Positions 8,082-19,220 of a stretch of DNA of 64,000 bases are shown here, in pieces (within the stretch, counting starts at the first letter, position 1; the number at the start of each line of letters is the position of its first letter). Location of the stretch: contig NZ_MPHJ01000006.1 of assembly GCF_001957125.1 (NCBI RefSeq), positions 241,392-305,391 of the forward strand, written 5' to 3'. Origin of the DNA: Shewanella sp. UCD-KL12. Lineage in GTDB: Bacteria; Pseudomonadota; Gammaproteobacteria; Enterobacterales; Shewanellaceae. A program made the position numbers and the translations under genes. Below the pieces are notes generated by a model. That model was given only the letters and a program-made list of their open reading frames with translations. It made no database searches and was not told the DNA's origin.

Positions 8082-9329
8082 TTAGCCACCAAAGTCATCC
8101 AGAAGGATGTTTTCATCTTCGACACCAAGATCTTTAAGCATACCGATAACGGCAGCATTCATCATTGGTGGGCCACACATGTAAAATTCACAATCTTCTG
8201 GCGCATCGTGGTCACGTAAGTAGCTTTCATAAAGTACATTATGAATAAAGCCTGTCTTACCTTCCCAGTTGTCTTCAGGTTGTGGATCTGATAGCGCAAC
8301 ATGCCAATCAAAGTTCTCGTTATCAGCCGCTAGGCCATCGAAATCTTCAACATAGAACATCTCACGCTTAGAACGTGCACCGTACCAGAAGCTCATCTTA
8401 CGATCTGTATTAAGACGCTTAAGCTGATCGAAGATGTGAGAACGCATTGGTGCCATACCTGCACCACCACCGACAAATACCATCTCATTATCAGTTTCTT
8501 TAGCGAAGAACTCACCAAATGGACCTGAGATTGTCACCTTATCACCCGCTTTTAGGCTGAAGATGTATGAAGACATCTTACCGCAAGGCAGTGTTAAGTT
8601 GCGTGGAGGCGGCGTTGCAATACGTACGTTCAACATGATGATACCTTCCTCTTCAGGATAGTTCGCCATTGAGTATGCACGGATTGTTTCATCTTCAACT
8701 TGAGACTCTAGCTTGAAGAAACCAAAATGCTCCCAGTCACCACGGTATTCTGCAGGAATATCATAATCTGCATATTTAACATGATGTACAGGCGCTTCAA
8801 TCTGAATGTAACCACCAGCACGGAAAGGTACTGAATCACCATCAGGAATTTGAAGCTTAAGCTCTTTAATGAAAGTGGCTTTGTTATCATTTGAGATAAC
8901 AGTACATTCCCACTTTTTAACACCAAAGATCTCTTCTTCTAGTTCGATCTCCATATCAGTTTTTACGTTTACCTGACATGATAAACGGCAGCCCTCACGA
9001 GCCTCACCTTTACTGATATGATCAAGCTCTGTTGGTAGAATATCCCCACCACCAGATTTCACGTGTACTTTACACTGACCACAAGTACCACCACCGCCAC
9101 AAGCTGACGATACGAAAATACCGCTCTCAGCCAGTGCACCTAGTAGCTTGCCACCTGCTGCTAGCTTGATGCCTTTTTCAGGGTCATCATTGATACCAAT
9201 TGTAATGTCACCGCTATTTACTAGCTTTGATTTGGCAAATAAAATTACAAGTACCAAACCTAAAACGATAGCTGTAAACATACTCACACCAAGGTAAACC
9301 TCGAGTGGAGTAGATTTAAGAATATCCAT
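8082..9329 (-). CDS. nqrF: Na+-NQR subunit F (NADH dehydrogenase, 2Fe-2S/FAD)
   Basis: NqrF is the NADH-oxidising entry subunit of the Na+-pumping NADH:quinone oxidoreductase. The 415-residue protein has one N-terminal membrane helix (about 12-33), a plant-type ferredoxin domain with C77, C83, C86 and C118 (C-x5-C-x2-C-x31-C), then FAD- and NAD-binding reductase domains ([39 protein letters not shown]). The C-terminus DDFGG is typical. It is sixth in the nqrABCDEF order, 45 bp after nqrE. Confidence 0.98.
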   Translation of the reverse strand: MDILKSTPLEVYLGVSMFTAIVLGLVLVILFAKSKLVNSGDITIGINDDPEKGIKLAAGGKLLGALAESGIFVSSACGGGGTCGQCKVHVKSGGGDILPTELDHISKGEAREGCRLSCQVNVKTDMEIELEEEIFGVKKWECTVISNDNKATFIKELKLQIPDGDSVPFRAGGYIQIEAPVHHVKYADYDIPAEYRGDWEHFGFFKLESQVEDETIRAYSMANYPEEEGIIMLNVRIATPPPRNLTLPCGKMSSYIFSLKAGDKVTISGPFGEFFAKETDNEMVFVGGGAGMAPMRSHIFDQLKRLNTDRKMSFWYGARSKREMFYVEDFDGLAADNENFDWHVALSDPQPEDNWEGKTGFIHNVLYESYLRDHDAPEDCEFYMCGPPMMNAAVIGMLKDLGVEDENILLDDFGG

Positions 9330-9374
9330 TAACTTATCCTTAAAAGTCCGAAACAGGAACCCGATGGGTCCCGT

Positions 9375-9983
9375 TTATAGGGACACACCAGAAAACGACA
9401 TGAATCCAAGGGCCATCAAACCTGCTGTAACAAAGGTAATACCTAAGCCACGCAGTCCATCAGGCACATCAGCATATTTCAGCTTTTCACGGATACCAGC
9501 TAACAAGACAATAGCTAATGCAAAGCCAAGTCCTGAGCCCACACCAAATACCATACTTTCAACTAGGTTGTAGTCACGCTCAACCATGAAAGATACTGCA
9601 CCAAAAATTGCACAGTTTACGGTGATAAGTGGTAGGAAGATCCCCAACGCGTTATATAACGGCGGGAAGAACTTATCCAGTACCATCTCAAGGATCTGTA
9701 CGAGTGCTGCGATTACACCGATGAAGGTGATGAACTTCAAGAAGCTCAAATCAGCTTCAGGTGCACCAGCCCAAGCCAAAGCACCTGGAGCAAGTAGCCC
9801 TTGGTAGATGATCTGGTTTACGGGAACTGAAATAGCCAGAACCACAACTACTGCAATACCTAGTCCCATCGCCGTGGTCACTTTCTTAGAAACCGCTAGG
9901 AATGTACACATACCTAGGAAGAAAGAGAGTGCCATGTTTTCGATGAAAATAGAGCGAATTAGCAAACTAATATAATGTTCCAT
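9375..9983 (-). CDS. nqrE: Na+-NQR subunit E
   Basis: NqrE is a 202-residue inner-membrane subunit with six predicted helices. Together with NqrD it holds the membrane-embedded iron centre between the two half-membrane-inverted repeats. The N-terminus [28 protein letters not shown] is the expected one and includes the conserved Cys of the iron site; a second occurs in [10 protein letters not shown]. It starts 5 bp after the nqrD stop. Confidence 0.97.
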   Translation of the reverse strand: MEHYISLLIRSIFIENMALSFFLGMCTFLAVSKKVTTAMGLGIAVVVVLAISVPVNQIIYQGLLAPGALAWAGAPEADLSFLKFITFIGVIAALVQILEMVLDKFFPPLYNALGIFLPLITVNCAIFGAVSFMVERDYNLVESMVFGVGSGLGFALAIVLLAGIREKLKYADVPDGLRGLGITFVTAGLMALGFMSFSGVSL

Positions 9984-9988
9984 CGCGC

Positions 9989-10621
9989 TTACCCTTTTGC
10001 TTCTACTTGCTCTGGCTTAACCGTACGGATAATCCAGATAAGAGTACCGATTAAGAAGAACGCACTTGGTGGAAGCAACAACAGACCGTTTGGCTGGTAC
10101 CAGCCACCGTCTGAAATTTTGCTCAAGATTTCAATACCAAATAGCGAACCATTACCGAAGAGTTCACGGACAAAACCAACTGACAATAGAATTGCACCGT
10201 AGCCTAAGCCATTACCGATACCATCCATAAAGCTCATCATTGGCGGTGTTTTCATCGCATAAGCTTCAGCACGACCCATTACGATACAGTTGGTAATAAT
10301 CAAACCAACGAATACCGAAAGCTGTTTAGCTACATCGTAAGCGTAAGCTTGTAGCACTTGGTCTACCACAATCACAAGCGACGCAATAATCGTCATCTGT
10401 ACGATAATACGTACACTACTTGGAATATGGTTACGAAGCATGGAGATGAATAGGTTTGAACAAGCACAAACAGCAGTCAGTGCAATAGTCATAACCAAGG
10501 CGGTTTCCATTTTACTGGTCACAGCAAGTGCACTACATACACCTAGTACCTGTAAGGCAATCGGGTTATTGCTAACAATTGGTCCCGATAGAACCTGCTT
10601 AAGTTCTTTAGCGTTAGCCAT
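9989..10621 (-). CDS. nqrD: Na+-NQR subunit D
   Basis: This 210-residue polytopic subunit is homologous to NqrE and forms the other half of the iron-binding membrane core. Conserved strings include [19 protein letters not shown], with the Cys ligand, and [18 protein letters not shown], with the second Cys. The start ATG overlaps the nqrC stop in TAATG, which implies translational coupling. Confidence 0.97.
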   Translation of the reverse strand: MANAKELKQVLSGPIVSNNPIALQVLGVCSALAVTSKMETALVMTIALTAVCACSNLFISMLRNHIPSSVRIIVQMTIIASLVIVVDQVLQAYAYDVAKQLSVFVGLIITNCIVMGRAEAYAMKTPPMMSFMDGIGNGLGYGAILLSVGFVRELFGNGSLFGIEILSKISDGGWYQPNGLLLLPPSAFFLIGTLIWIIRTVKPEQVEAKG

Positions 10622-11415
10622 TAGCTCAGTCCTCCGTTACGAACTTTCTCGATGAAGTGAGCAAAACCTTCCTCACCTAACCAAAACTCAAGTGAGTTTT
10701 GAACACCGTTACCAGTCAGAGTTGCACCAGATAAGGCATCAACACCATGGTCACCGGCTGCTACAACAGGGTTTTTAGTCACACTGATTGCCAAGTTACC
10801 TTGGGCATCATATAACTTCTTACCATGCCACTTCGCCATCCACTGAGGATTTTGAACTTCACCACCTAAGCCTGGTGTTTCACCAGCACCGGTGAATGAG
10901 TAGTAAACTAGGCTCTGAATAGTATTCAGATCAGTTTCAACCGCTAAGAATGCATACATGGTTGACCAAAGACCGTAGCCCTTGATAGGTAAGATAAGCG
11001 TTTTAGCTTGACCTTGGTCATCATTAACTACATAAACGACAGCTGTGTTAGCTACACGTTTAACAGAAGCAATATCGTTTTGAGGCTTAAATGAATTAGC
11101 CACATCACGTGCTTCTTTATCTGCGTCAAATGAATCAGCATCGCCTTCAACCCAGTTACCTGTTTTCAGGTCAACGAGCTTAGCAACAACATACTTATCG
11201 TATGTAGAAAGCACTTCTGCCTTCGTCATTGCTACATCGCTTTCCTGCATCAAACCTGCAGCTTCAAGAATATATTTTTGCTTATCGAGCAGCTTATTCT
11301 CAATCTGGATAGGTCTTAGTAGTACTGCTGCAGTTGATACAAAAACTGAACAGATAAAACATAAACCAACAACGACAAAGAGTGTTCTGCCAAAGGAATC
11401 TTTATTACTAGCCAC
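10621..11415 (-). CDS. nqrC: Na+-NQR subunit C (covalent FMN)
   Basis: NqrC carries a covalently bound FMN on a periplasmic domain. The flavinylation motif SGAT occurs in [12 protein letters not shown] near the C-terminus; ApbE acts on its Thr. One N-terminal membrane helix ([22 protein letters not shown]) anchors it. A longer frame can begin at 11460, but GGAGG lies 7 nt before a GTG at 11413-11415, giving the usual start [10 protein letters not shown] (264 residues). The start overlaps the 3' end of nqrB by 8 bp. Confidence 0.96.
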   Translation of the reverse strand: MASNKDSFGRTLFVVVGLCFICSVFVSTAAVLLRPIQIENKLLDKQKYILEAAGLMQESDVAMTKAEVLSTYDKYVVAKLVDLKTGNWVEGDADSFDADKEARDVANSFKPQNDIASVKRVANTAVVYVVNDDQGQAKTLILPIKGYGLWSTMYAFLAVETDLNTIQSLVYYSFTGAGETPGLGGEVQNPQWMAKWHGKKLYDAQGNLAISVTKNPVVAAGDHGVDALSGATLTGNGVQNSLEFWLGEEGFAHFIEKVRNGGLS

Positions 11416-12607
11416 GTGCAATCCTCCGCTTGATATTTGCCTGAACAACAAAATGGTCAAATAGTGGAGCGAACAAGTTGGCGAATAGGATGGCCAACAT
11501 CATACCTTCTGGGAATGCTGGGTTAATGACGCGAATAAATACCGCCATTGCACCAATCAAAATTCCATAACCCCATTTTGCCGAGTTTGTAAATGAAGCA
11601 GATACAGGATCTGTCGCCATAAACATCATACCGAAGGCAAAACCACCTAAAACAAGGTGCCAGTACCAAGGCATTGCAAACATTGGGTTAGTATCACTAC
11701 CGATGAAGTTCAATAGGTAAGAGACTGCAATCATGCCCACCATTACACCGGCAATAATGCGCCATGATGCAATACGTGCGTACACAATAACCGCGCCACC
11801 TAACAAGATAGCTAAGGTTGAAACTTCACCTACAGAGCCAGGAATGAAACCTAGGAAGGCATCCCACCAGTCTTGGCTAAATCCATATTCAAGCGTACCT
11901 TGTGCCGCTTGGCTCAGTGCAGTTGCACCAGAGAAACCATCAGCAGCAACCCAAGTTGTGTCACCAGACATACTGAGTGGGTAAGCGAAGAATAGGAAAG
12001 CACGACCGGCTAACGCAGGGTTAAGGAAGTTACGGCCTGTGCCACCAAAGATCTCTTTAGCGACAACCACACCAAAGGTGATACCTAGTGCAACCATCCA
12101 TAAAGGAATTGTTGCAGGTAGTGTCAATGCAAAGAGTACAGAGGTAACGAAGAAACCTTCGTTAACTTCATGGCCACGAACGGCAGCAAATAATACTTCC
12201 CAAATACCACCTACGGCGAAAGTCACCGCATAGATAGGTAGGAAGAAACAGGCGCCATACCAAAGTAAGGCTGGAATACCTGAGTTTGCCGTTAGCTCAG
12301 TACCAAACATACCGAACAGGCTAACCTGCCATACATCTGGTGTAGCAAAACCAGCTACAAGCGCATCTTGAGCTTGTAAACCGACGTTATACATACCGAC
12401 AAACATAGCTGGGAATGTACATGCCCAAACCATGATCATCATACGCTTCAGGTCTAAGTTATCACGAACATGGGTTGCGCCCTTGTTCACGTGACCTGGT
12501 GTGTAAAAAACCGTATAAGCAGCTTCGAAAACAGCGTAAAACTTTTCGTATTTACCGCCCTTTTCAAACTGAGGTTCTACACTCTTAAATAACTCTTTCA
12601 AGCCCAT
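11408..12607 (-). CDS. nqrB: Na+-NQR subunit B (covalent FMN, Na+ channel core)
   Basis: NqrB is the largest membrane subunit (399 residues, about ten helices). It binds riboflavin and a covalent FMN and forms the Na+ path. The flavinylation site is in [15 protein letters not shown]. The glycine-rich string [23 protein letters not shown] is conserved in the NqrB/RnfD family. Its ATG overlaps the nqrA stop as TAATG. Confidence 0.98.
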   Translation of the reverse strand: MGLKELFKSVEPQFEKGGKYEKFYAVFEAAYTVFYTPGHVNKGATHVRDNLDLKRMMIMVWACTFPAMFVGMYNVGLQAQDALVAGFATPDVWQVSLFGMFGTELTANSGIPALLWYGACFFLPIYAVTFAVGGIWEVLFAAVRGHEVNEGFFVTSVLFALTLPATIPLWMVALGITFGVVVAKEIFGGTGRNFLNPALAGRAFLFFAYPLSMSGDTTWVAADGFSGATALSQAAQGTLEYGFSQDWWDAFLGFIPGSVGEVSTLAILLGGAVIVYARIASWRIIAGVMVGMIAVSYLLNFIGSDTNPMFAMPWYWHLVLGGFAFGMMFMATDPVSASFTNSAKWGYGILIGAMAVFIRVINPAFPEGMMLAILFANLFAPLFDHFVVQANIKRRIARG

Positions 12608-13941
12608 TAGCCTTCCCTCACGATCGTATCTAAGCAGTCACGCAAGTATGTAGCATAGTCATACTTACCTGGACATACGAAAGTACACAGTGCCAAATCT
12701 TCTTCATCCAACTCAAGTGCGCCTAATGCAGCAGCACCATCAGTGTCGCCAGAAACTAGGTCTCTTAGTAACATAGTAGGAAGAATATCGAGAGGCATGA
12801 CGCGCTCATAGTTACCAATAGGCACCATAGCTCGGTCTGAACCACCTGTACTTGTCGTCATCTTAAATAGACGAGAAGGTGACAAGTGACCCAAGAAAGC
12901 ACGAGTGATAGAGAACTTTTCGGCACCAGGCATAGCCCAACCGATGAACTCTTGCTCACGTCCCTCTTCAAGTAGTGACACTTGCTGATGGAAACGACCT
13001 AAAAATGCGTGAGGTCCAGTCGCTGTACGTCCGCTCAATATTGAGCCTGATACAGTACGAACTTCGCCATCTAAGGTTTCGCCTGCTGTTAATTCAGCAG
13101 TTGAAGCACCTAAATGAGTACGAACCAATCTTGGCTTAGCCGCTTTAGGACCAGCAAGTGCTACCACGCGATGAGTGTTTAGCTCACCTGTAGTGAACAG
13201 CTGACCAATAGCGATCACATCTTGATAACCCACATGCCAAACAACTCGCTTCGCTGAAGCTGACATTAGGAAATGAATATGTGTACCAGCAAGACCCGCA
13301 GGGTGTGCACCTGCAAACTCTTCTACTTGTGCATTGGCAGCAGGAATATCAGCGCCTGGTGCTTTACACAAGTAAACTTTGCCTTCAGTTAATCTTGCAA
13401 GAACCTTAAGTCCATTAGCAAAATCATCTTTATGCTCACCAATAACCACTTCAGGGTTAGCAGCAAGAGGCTGAGTATCTATTGCGGTAACAAAAATGCC
13501 GGCAGCTGTTGAATCTACGGCTGGGGCTTTACTGAAAGGACGAGTTCGCAATGCTGTCCACAACCCTGATTCAATTAGGTTGTCTCTAACTAACTGCGAA
13601 TCCAACGTATCTATTGCTGCTGCATCATACTTAGCAAAAGAGACAGATTCATCTCCCTCGACATCGATGACGACTGACTGCAGCACACGTTGTGCGCCCC
13701 GGTTGACTTCTGAAATTGTGCCACTGGCTAAAGCAGTATATTTAACACCAAGGTTCTTTTTATCTTCAAAGATAACCTGACCTTTTTTAACTTTATCACC
13801 CACTTTAATTTTCATAGTGGGACGTAAGCCAATATACTCTTCACCCAAAGTAGCTACACGTTTAATGGCTGGGCCATCATGGACAACTTGCTCTGGCCCG
13901 CCTGCTATAGGCAGGTCCAATCCTTTCTTTATTGTAATCAT
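12607..13941 (-). CDS. nqrA: Na+-NQR subunit A
   Basis: NqrA is the cytoplasmic subunit involved in ubiquinone interaction and lacks redox cofactors of its own. The protein from the ATG at 13939-13941 reads [16 protein letters not shown], the standard N-terminus, giving 444 residues. A longer frame from a GTG at 13953 is possible; neither has a strong Shine-Dalgarno, so the choice rests on family alignment. It is the first gene of nqrABCDEF-apbE-nqrM. The roughly 570-bp upstream gap holds the promoter. Confidence 0.97.
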   Translation of the reverse strand: MITIKKGLDLPIAGGPEQVVHDGPAIKRVATLGEEYIGLRPTMKIKVGDKVKKGQVIFEDKKNLGVKYTALASGTISEVNRGAQRVLQSVVIDVEGDESVSFAKYDAAAIDTLDSQLVRDNLIESGLWTALRTRPFSKAPAVDSTAAGIFVTAIDTQPLAANPEVVIGEHKDDFANGLKVLARLTEGKVYLCKAPGADIPAANAQVEEFAGAHPAGLAGTHIHFLMSASAKRVVWHVGYQDVIAIGQLFTTGELNTHRVVALAGPKAAKPRLVRTHLGASTAELTAGETLDGEVRTVSGSILSGRTATGPHAFLGRFHQQVSLLEEGREQEFIGWAMPGAEKFSITRAFLGHLSPSRLFKMTTSTGGSDRAMVPIGNYERVMPLDILPTMLLRDLVSGDTDGAAALGALELDEEDLALCTFVCPGKYDYATYLRDCLDTIVREG

Positions 13942-14466
13942 ATCCACAAGCACTACGTTATGAAGGAAAGATAATGCGCCGCGTTCCTGCTTAGTACGAC
14001 AGGTTTAAAACTAAACTCATATCAATGAGCTAGCGCTGATTTATCACGGAAATGCGATCATAATCACGCTGTTCGCGCGCATTTTACCGCAAATGTCACG
14101 GTATCGCCATGAAAATTGTGGGTGTTTCAATAGGAGAAGGGGGATTTTTAAATTATGGCTTAGATCACATTTTACTAGAATAATTTGATTCAGGGCATTC
14201 TAATGCAATTAACCGCCTTATCTAGCAAGGATATTCACATATTTCAATACCACAGATACATTAGTATTTATTTAAATAGCTAAAAAATAACACCTTTTTG
14301 ACCGAACAGTTTTTAACCACTTTTTAACATCGACTTGCGCAATTTATGAGCACCACTTTCTATGGCTTTCACCTTAAAACAGCTTTTTTAACACATTGGG
14401 CCAGTTAAACACCTATTATGCCAAGACCTGTTTGAATCGCAGTATCAATATCAAATTTATAATGGC
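13942..14466. promoter_or_regulatory. Gene-free region upstream of nqrA
   Basis: About 525 bp without a supportable reading frame. It must contain the nqr operon promoter. A CRP-like half-site TCACA occurs near 14166 but its partner half is poor, so no regulator is assigned. The rest is AT-rich and shows no repeat that I could find. Confidence 0.4.
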
Positions 14467-14492
14467 AATAAAAAAAGCGGCCGAAGCCGCTT
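14467..14492 (-). terminator. luxS terminator
   Basis: AAGCGGC, loop CGAA and GCCGCTT form a GC-rich stem; on the minus strand it is followed by a T-run (complement of AATAAAAAA). It lies just past the luxS stop at 14511. Confidence 0.9.
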
Positions 14493-14510
14493 CATAAATC
14501 AATAAGCAGT

Positions 14511-15020
14511 TTAGAGTCCTTTTAAGATCTCATCACTCAGCTTCAATTCATCGTTCTTATTCACACTAATCCCTGAAGCTATAATAGTACGTGCAATACT
14601 TTGAGCTTGCTCAAGCGAGTGCATGTCAAAAGTACCACACTGGTATTCATTCAATTCTGGGATTTGAGCCTGCTCAGCCACTTTCAACACATCGTTCATG
14701 GCTGCTAACCATGCTTCAGCAACCTCTGCTTCAGCTGGTGTACCGATTAAGCTCATATAAAAGCCTGTGCGACACCCCATTGGAGAAATATCAATGATCT
14801 CTACAGTCTCGCCATTTAAATGGTCACGCATAAAGCCAGCATAAAGGTGCTCTAAAGTATGGATGCCTCGTTCACTGAGGATATCTTTATTTGGTGCACA
14901 AAAACGCAGATCAAATACTGTAATAGTATCACCGCTTGGCGTCTTCATGGTTTTTGCAACACGTACAGCTGGAGCGTGCATACGGGTATGATCGACGGTA
15001 AAGCTATCTAATAATGGCAT
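14511..15020 (-). CDS. luxS: S-ribosylhomocysteine lyase LuxS
   Basis: LuxS cleaves S-ribosylhomocysteine to homocysteine and DPD, the precursor of autoinducer-2, within the activated methyl cycle. The 169-residue protein has the metal ligands H54 and H58 in the motif HTLEH and C128 in YQCGTF, and the conserved GCRTGFY at about 82-88. Length and start ([11 protein letters not shown]) match the family. It is monocistronic with its own terminator. Confidence 0.98.
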   Translation of the reverse strand: MPLLDSFTVDHTRMHAPAVRVAKTMKTPSGDTITVFDLRFCAPNKDILSERGIHTLEHLYAGFMRDHLNGETVEIIDISPMGCRTGFYMSLIGTPAEAEVAEAWLAAMNDVLKVAEQAQIPELNEYQCGTFDMHSLEQAQSIARTIIASGISVNKNDELKLSDEILKGL

Positions 15021-15191
15021 CTCTACTCTCCTGTTTGTTGGGCTTCATAGCAATAATACTTGAGCCATTTTTTGTTTTTCTCATTCTAACATATGCAGAT
15101 GACACTATGACTTTGCTAGATAGTTCCAAAAAACATATATGAGTCTAAACAAGACTAGTACCTTGATAAACTTAGCTTTCAACATCTAAAA

Positions 15192-16283
15192 TCATTGTCT
15201 CAAACGACTATATGCATCTTCTGAAATAAGATGATACTTTCTCACCCCTGCTTCATATGACATATAAGCTTCATAGACTTTTTGCATGGTTTTATCTTGC
15301 TTAGACTGCTCTTTAATCACCACTTTAGATACTTCAGCTAATTCCCTCATCACTTCATCGGGATATTGCTTGATCACCACATTATGCTCATTGATAAGCG
15401 ACTCCAGCGCAGTAACATGACGGGTAGTATATTCATCCAGCATATCTTGATTTATGGCCCGAGCAGCAATTTTTACGATTGATTGCAGATCCGCAGGTAA
15501 AGTCGCGATAGCTTCCTTATTAATGAGGAACTCAAGTGTGGTTCCAGGTTCATGCCAGCCAGGGTAATAATAAAACTTGGCCGCCTTGTGTAGGCCGAAG
15601 GCTAAATCATTAAAAGGCCCTACCCATTCTGTAGCATCAATAGCGCCTGTTTGCAGTGCCGTGTACAACTCTCGCCCAGGTAATGTAACTGGCACGCCAC
15701 CAACACGCTTTAACACCTCGCCGCCAAGACCTGGTAGACGCATTTTAAGCCCTTTGAGATCTTCCATGGAGTTAATCTCTTTATTAAACCAGCCCCCCAT
15801 CTGCACCCCAGTATTACCCCCCGCAAGCGGCAATATACCAAAAGGCTCATAGACCTCCTCCCAAAGCGCCATGCCGCCACCATAATGTAACCAGCCATTC
15901 ATCTCCTGGGCATTGAGACCAAATGGAATAGAAGTAAAGAATTGTGCAGCAGGCGTTTTACCTTTCCAATAATAAGCAGCGCTGTGTCCCATCTGAACGG
16001 TACCTTGGCTCACGGCATCAAACACTTCAAATGCAGGCATCAATTCACCAGCACCATATACTTTGATTTTAAGCCGCCCATTGGACATTTCATCGACAAG
16101 CTTCGCAAATCGCTCAGGCGCCATGCCAAGACCAGGAAAATTTTTCGGCCAAGAGGTTACTAATTTCCATTCAATTGCATCTGTCGCAGGCGTGATCTCA
16201 GTGCTGACCTGTTTCTCCTCCCCACCGCAGCCCAAGAGCAGCAAACCTGCTAATGAGAGTAAAAGTAGCGTTTGGTTTTTCAT
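15192..16283 (-). CDS. TRAP transporter solute-binding lipoprotein (DctP/TakP-like)
   Basis: This 363-residue protein binds a carboxylate substrate for a TRAP transporter. Its signal ends LLLLGCGG (Cys19), so it is a lipoprotein rather than a freely soluble DctP. The mature part has the family pattern WKLVTSWPKNFPGLG, VYGAGELMPAFEVFDAVSQG and ATEWVGPFNDLAFGLHK. The WVGP region resembles the TakP group, which binds 2-oxo acids such as pyruvate; the true substrate is unknown. It follows dctM on the same strand but is separated from it by about 530 bp containing a 79-bp tandem array. Confidence 0.92.
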   Translation of the reverse strand: MKNQTLLLLSLAGLLLLGCGGEEKQVSTEITPATDAIEWKLVTSWPKNFPGLGMAPERFAKLVDEMSNGRLKIKVYGAGELMPAFEVFDAVSQGTVQMGHSAAYYWKGKTPAAQFFTSIPFGLNAQEMNGWLHYGGGMALWEEVYEPFGILPLAGGNTGVQMGGWFNKEINSMEDLKGLKMRLPGLGGEVLKRVGGVPVTLPGRELYTALQTGAIDATEWVGPFNDLAFGLHKAAKFYYYPGWHEPGTTLEFLINKEAIATLPADLQSIVKIAARAINQDMLDEYTTRHVTALESLINEHNVVIKQYPDEVMRELAEVSKVVIKEQSKQDKTMQKVYEAYMSYEAGVRKYHLISEDAYSRLRQ

Positions 16284-16310
16284 ATCCTATTCCTTTATCT
16301 GACAATCAAT

Positions 16311-16732
16311 AAACACTCTAATTTGTCTTACTCGTTGATTAATTCCTTTCTCGTTACGCCATATCCGATGCCTGACCCAATACCAGTGCAAACACCCTAA
16401 CTTGTCTTACTCGTTGATTAATCCCTTTCTCGTTACGCCACATCCGATACCTGACCCAATACCAGTACAAACACCCTAACTTGTCTTACTCGTTGATTAA
16501 TCCCTTTCTCGTTACGCCACACCCGATACCTGACCCAATACCAGTGCAAACACCCTAACTTGCCTTACTCGTTGATCAATTCCTTTCTCGTTACGCCACA
16601 TCCGATACCTGACCCAATACCAGTGCAAACACCCTAACTTGTCTTACTCGTTGATTAATTCCTTTCTCGTTACGCCATATCCGATGCCTGACCTAATACC
16701 AGTGCAAACACCCTAACTTGTCTTACTCGTTG
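16311..16732. repeat. 79-bp tandem repeat array (about 5.3 copies) inside the TRAP operon
   Basis: A unit beginning AAACACCCTAACTTGTCTTA and including CTCGTTACGCCA recurs with an exact 79-bp step: equivalent bases fall at 16325, 16404, 16483, 16562, 16641 and 16720. Copies differ by a few substitutions but not by length. The array fills most of the gap between dctM (ends 16812) and the dctP gene (starts 16283). Each unit on the minus strand has an in-frame stop, so it is not a coding repeat. Confidence 0.95.
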
Positions 16733-16811
16733 GCTAATACATAGACCTAGTTCCTAGAACCTAATACCTAACTACCTAACAAACTCAATGTTAAAACAAG
16801 CGCAACACTCC

Positions 16812-18176
16812 TCACCGATAGATAAGTTCAGGTAACCAGGTCACCAAAGACGGCCAGATACTCAACATAATCATTAGCACAAGCTGTATGACGACAAACG
16901 GGATCACCCCACGGTATATCTGACCACTGGTAACTAAGTCTTTAGTCACGCCCCTTAAATAAAACAGCGCAAAGCCAAATGGCGGAGTCAAAAAAGAGGT
17001 CTGTAAATTTACCGCGATCATAATGCCAAGCCAGATAGGATCTAAGCCCATGGTCAGTAAGATTGGCGCCACTAAAGGCACAACCACAAAAGTGATCTCA
17101 ATAAAGTCGAGAATAAAGCCAAGAAGGAAGATCACTAACATAACCAACAAGGTTGCACCTATGACACCGCCAGGCATGCTATTAAAAAGCTGATGGATCA
17201 GCTCTTCCCCCCCCAAGCCTCGAAACACTAAAGAGAAAATTGAAGCACCGATCAAAATAAGGAACACCATTGAGGTAACCTTAGTGGTGTTAAGCATCAC
17301 CTCTTTTAAAATAGCGAGTGACATCTGCCGTTTAACCATAGCGATAACGAGGGCACCAAAAGCCCCCACAGAGGCAGCTTCTGTTGGCGTTGCAACGCCA
17401 AATAAAATTGAGCCTAGTACCAAAAAGATAAGTAATAGTGGCGGAACCAATGCATTGATGACTTTTAAAATAAAGGCAAGATCCACTTTTCTTGACTCGG
17501 CAGGCATAGGAAACTGCTGCGGCTTAACTCTAATCAGTATTAAGGTATATAAGCAATAAAGTGCGAGTAACAACAGGCCAGGAAGTAGCGCGCCCGCAAA
17601 GAGGTCGCCCACAGAAACTGACTTAGGACTATACACGCCCATCTTTAACTGCGCCTGCTGATAGGCATTAGAGAGCACATCCCCTAGCAATACCAAAGCG
17701 ATTGAGGGCGGAATGATCTGACCTAACGTGCCAGTCGCGCAGATAGCCCCTGCACTAAAAGCTGGATCGTAACCACGCTTTAACAGCGTTGGCAGCGACA
17801 TCAACCCCATAGTCACAACAGTCGCACCGACGATACCGGTACTGGCCGCAAGCAACATACCCACAAAAAACACACTAAAAATTAAGCCACCACGAAGCTG
17901 GCCAAAGAGTTCAGCCATACTCGTGAGTAACTGCTCAGCCACTTTTGATTTTTCAAGCACAACCCCCATAAACACAAAAAGAGGCACCGCCATTAAAATA
18001 GGGTTGTTAATCACCCCAAATAACCTGTTAGGCAAGACGCCGAGTAAACTGCTATCGAAACTACCTAGCATCTCACCAACAAAAGCGAACATGAGCGAGA
18101 CACCGGCTAACGTCAAGGCAACGGGGTAACCTAGCATCAGTACTAGGCAGACAATAATAAAGAGTAAAATGGCCAT
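16812..18176 (-). CDS. TRAP transporter large permease (DctM)
   Basis: The 454-residue protein is the 12-helix ion-coupled transport subunit of a tripartite ATP-independent periplasmic transporter. Family motifs include MLGYPVALTLAG near the start, GVLPNRLFGVINNPILMAVPLFVFMG, TGIVGATVVTMG, ATGTLGQIIPPSIALVLLG and the late PPFGFALFYLRGV. Its ATG overlaps the dctQ stop as TAATG. It works with the small permease upstream and the binding lipoprotein downstream. Confidence 0.96.
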   Translation of the reverse strand: MAILLFIIVCLVLMLGYPVALTLAGVSLMFAFVGEMLGSFDSSLLGVLPNRLFGVINNPILMAVPLFVFMGVVLEKSKVAEQLLTSMAELFGQLRGGLIFSVFFVGMLLAASTGIVGATVVTMGLMSLPTLLKRGYDPAFSAGAICATGTLGQIIPPSIALVLLGDVLSNAYQQAQLKMGVYSPKSVSVGDLFAGALLPGLLLLALYCLYTLILIRVKPQQFPMPAESRKVDLAFILKVINALVPPLLLIFLVLGSILFGVATPTEAASVGAFGALVIAMVKRQMSLAILKEVMLNTTKVTSMVFLILIGASIFSLVFRGLGGEELIHQLFNSMPGGVIGATLLVMLVIFLLGFILDFIEITFVVVPLVAPILLTMGLDPIWLGIMIAVNLQTSFLTPPFGFALFYLRGVTKDLVTSGQIYRGVIPFVVIQLVLMIMLSIWPSLVTWLPELIYR

Positions 18177-18715
18177 TATTGTTCAGCCCCACTGTTGCTA
18201 TCATCTTCACTTTTATAAAGAGAAGGACCATCCCTATGAAGCAGAGCAAGGCCATGTTTTGTTAATTCAACAGCCCCCTGAAGCAATAGACTGACGACCA
18301 ACAAGAGCAGTAGGCTCTTTTGCAAATAGACATAGGCTAGCCCACCGGCTTCAACGGATGTCTCCGCATACTTCCAGGAAGCTAATACATAGTCAAAACA
18401 GCTATAGGCAATAAATAGCGAAACGGGGAAAAGTAAAAACAGAGTACCGAGAAAGTCCACCCAGTGGCGATTACGAGAAGAAAAGTGCCGATAGAAGATA
18501 TCAACCCGCACATGTCCATCATGCTTAAGCGTGTAGCCTGCAGCTAAGGTAAACACGGCTCCGTGCAGATAGAGAGCCGACTCTTGTAACGCCGTCGCCC
18601 CCGTATTGAACAGATAACGCAGCACCACAACGGCTAAGGTCATCAATACAATAAACAGGGTACACCAGCTAACACCTTTGCCTATTAACTCTGTTAATTT
18701 CTCTAGTTGACTCAT
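18176..18715 (-). CDS. TRAP transporter small permease (DctQ)
   Basis: A 179-residue protein with four predicted membrane helices, typical of DctQ subunits. The motif LKHDGHVRVDIFYRHFS between helices 2 and 3 is diagnostic. It is the first gene of the dctQ-dctM-dctP unit. The order Q-M-P is shared with the TakP-type systems. Confidence 0.94.
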   Translation of the reverse strand: MSQLEKLTELIGKGVSWCTLFIVLMTLAVVVLRYLFNTGATALQESALYLHGAVFTLAAGYTLKHDGHVRVDIFYRHFSSRNRHWVDFLGTLFLLFPVSLFIAYSCFDYVLASWKYAETSVEAGGLAYVYLQKSLLLLLVVSLLLQGAVELTKHGLALLHRDGPSLYKSEDDSNSGAEQ

Positions 18716-18871
18716 CCATTCTCAACATAAAAAGCACGATTAACATATTGATAACAGAATTATGGGGATAGATAAACAAAAGCTTGAATTGCAAAAGAAG
18801 GATACTGACGAGGCAAGAAGAAAAGGCTTTGGAGCGGTAGGACGATAAAAGGCGCGGGCTGTATAGTCATA

Positions 18872-18901
18872 AAGGTTTTAAGCGTAAAAGCTTAAAACCT
18901 T
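18872..18901. terminator. Hairpin downstream of bolA
   Basis: AAGGTTTTAAGC, loop GTAAAA and GCTTAAAACCTT form a perfect 12-bp stem 20 bp past the bolA stop. T-runs within and after the stem make it a plausible terminator on either strand, though the minus-strand U-tract is short. Confidence 0.65.
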
Positions 18902-18920
18902 ATTTTGTAGACTTTAAATG

Positions 18921-19220
18921 CTAACCTTTACATTTAGGAGAGTCAGGCACGTTTGACTCTTCAGCCCACTCTTCTGGCGTGAAAGTATGCATAGATAAGG
19001 CATGTAACCCATTAGCAAACTCGTCACTCAGCGCTTCATTAACCGCTCTATGTCTGCCAATTAACCGCTTACCTTCAAATGATGCACTGGTAATAATCAC
19101 CTTAAAGTGCGTTTCTGAATTAGGAGGCACATGATGGTTATGGCTCTCGTTAATCACTTCCAGATGACTTGGCGATAAGGCGGCGGTGAGTTTTTCGGTT
19201 ATGAGCTGCTCTACTGACAT
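18921..19220 (-). CDS. bolA: BolA family protein
   Basis: BolA proteins partner with monothiol glutaredoxins in iron-sulfur trafficking and influence morphology and biofilm genes. The sequence shows ESHNHHVPPNSETHFKVIITS, the conserved RHRAVNEAL and HALSMHTFTPEEW. The longest frame starts at 19238, but the ATG at 19218-19220 (MSVEQLITEKL) gives the usual length of about 99 residues and has GAG upstream. It is transcribed alone, upstream of the TRAP operon on the same strand. Confidence 0.93.
   Translation of the reverse strand: MSVEQLITEKLTAALSPSHLEVINESHNHHVPPNSETHFKVIITSASFEGKRLIGRHRAVNEALSDEFANGLHALSMHTFTPEEWAEESNVPDSPKCKG

Noticed and set aside
14157..14176. Possible CRP site upstream of nqrA
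   Set aside because: Only one half-site (TCACA) is good; the other half matches the consensus at about 3 of 5 bases.
16311..16732. Regular repeats that could be read as a CRISPR array
   Set aside because: The unit is 79 bp and repeats head to tail without unique spacers, and no cas gene is present.
16311..16732. A repeated 13-codon GTG-start frame (FALVLGQVSDVA) in every 79-bp unit, minus strand
   Set aside because: No convincing ribosome site, and short frames arise easily in repeats; not listed as genes.
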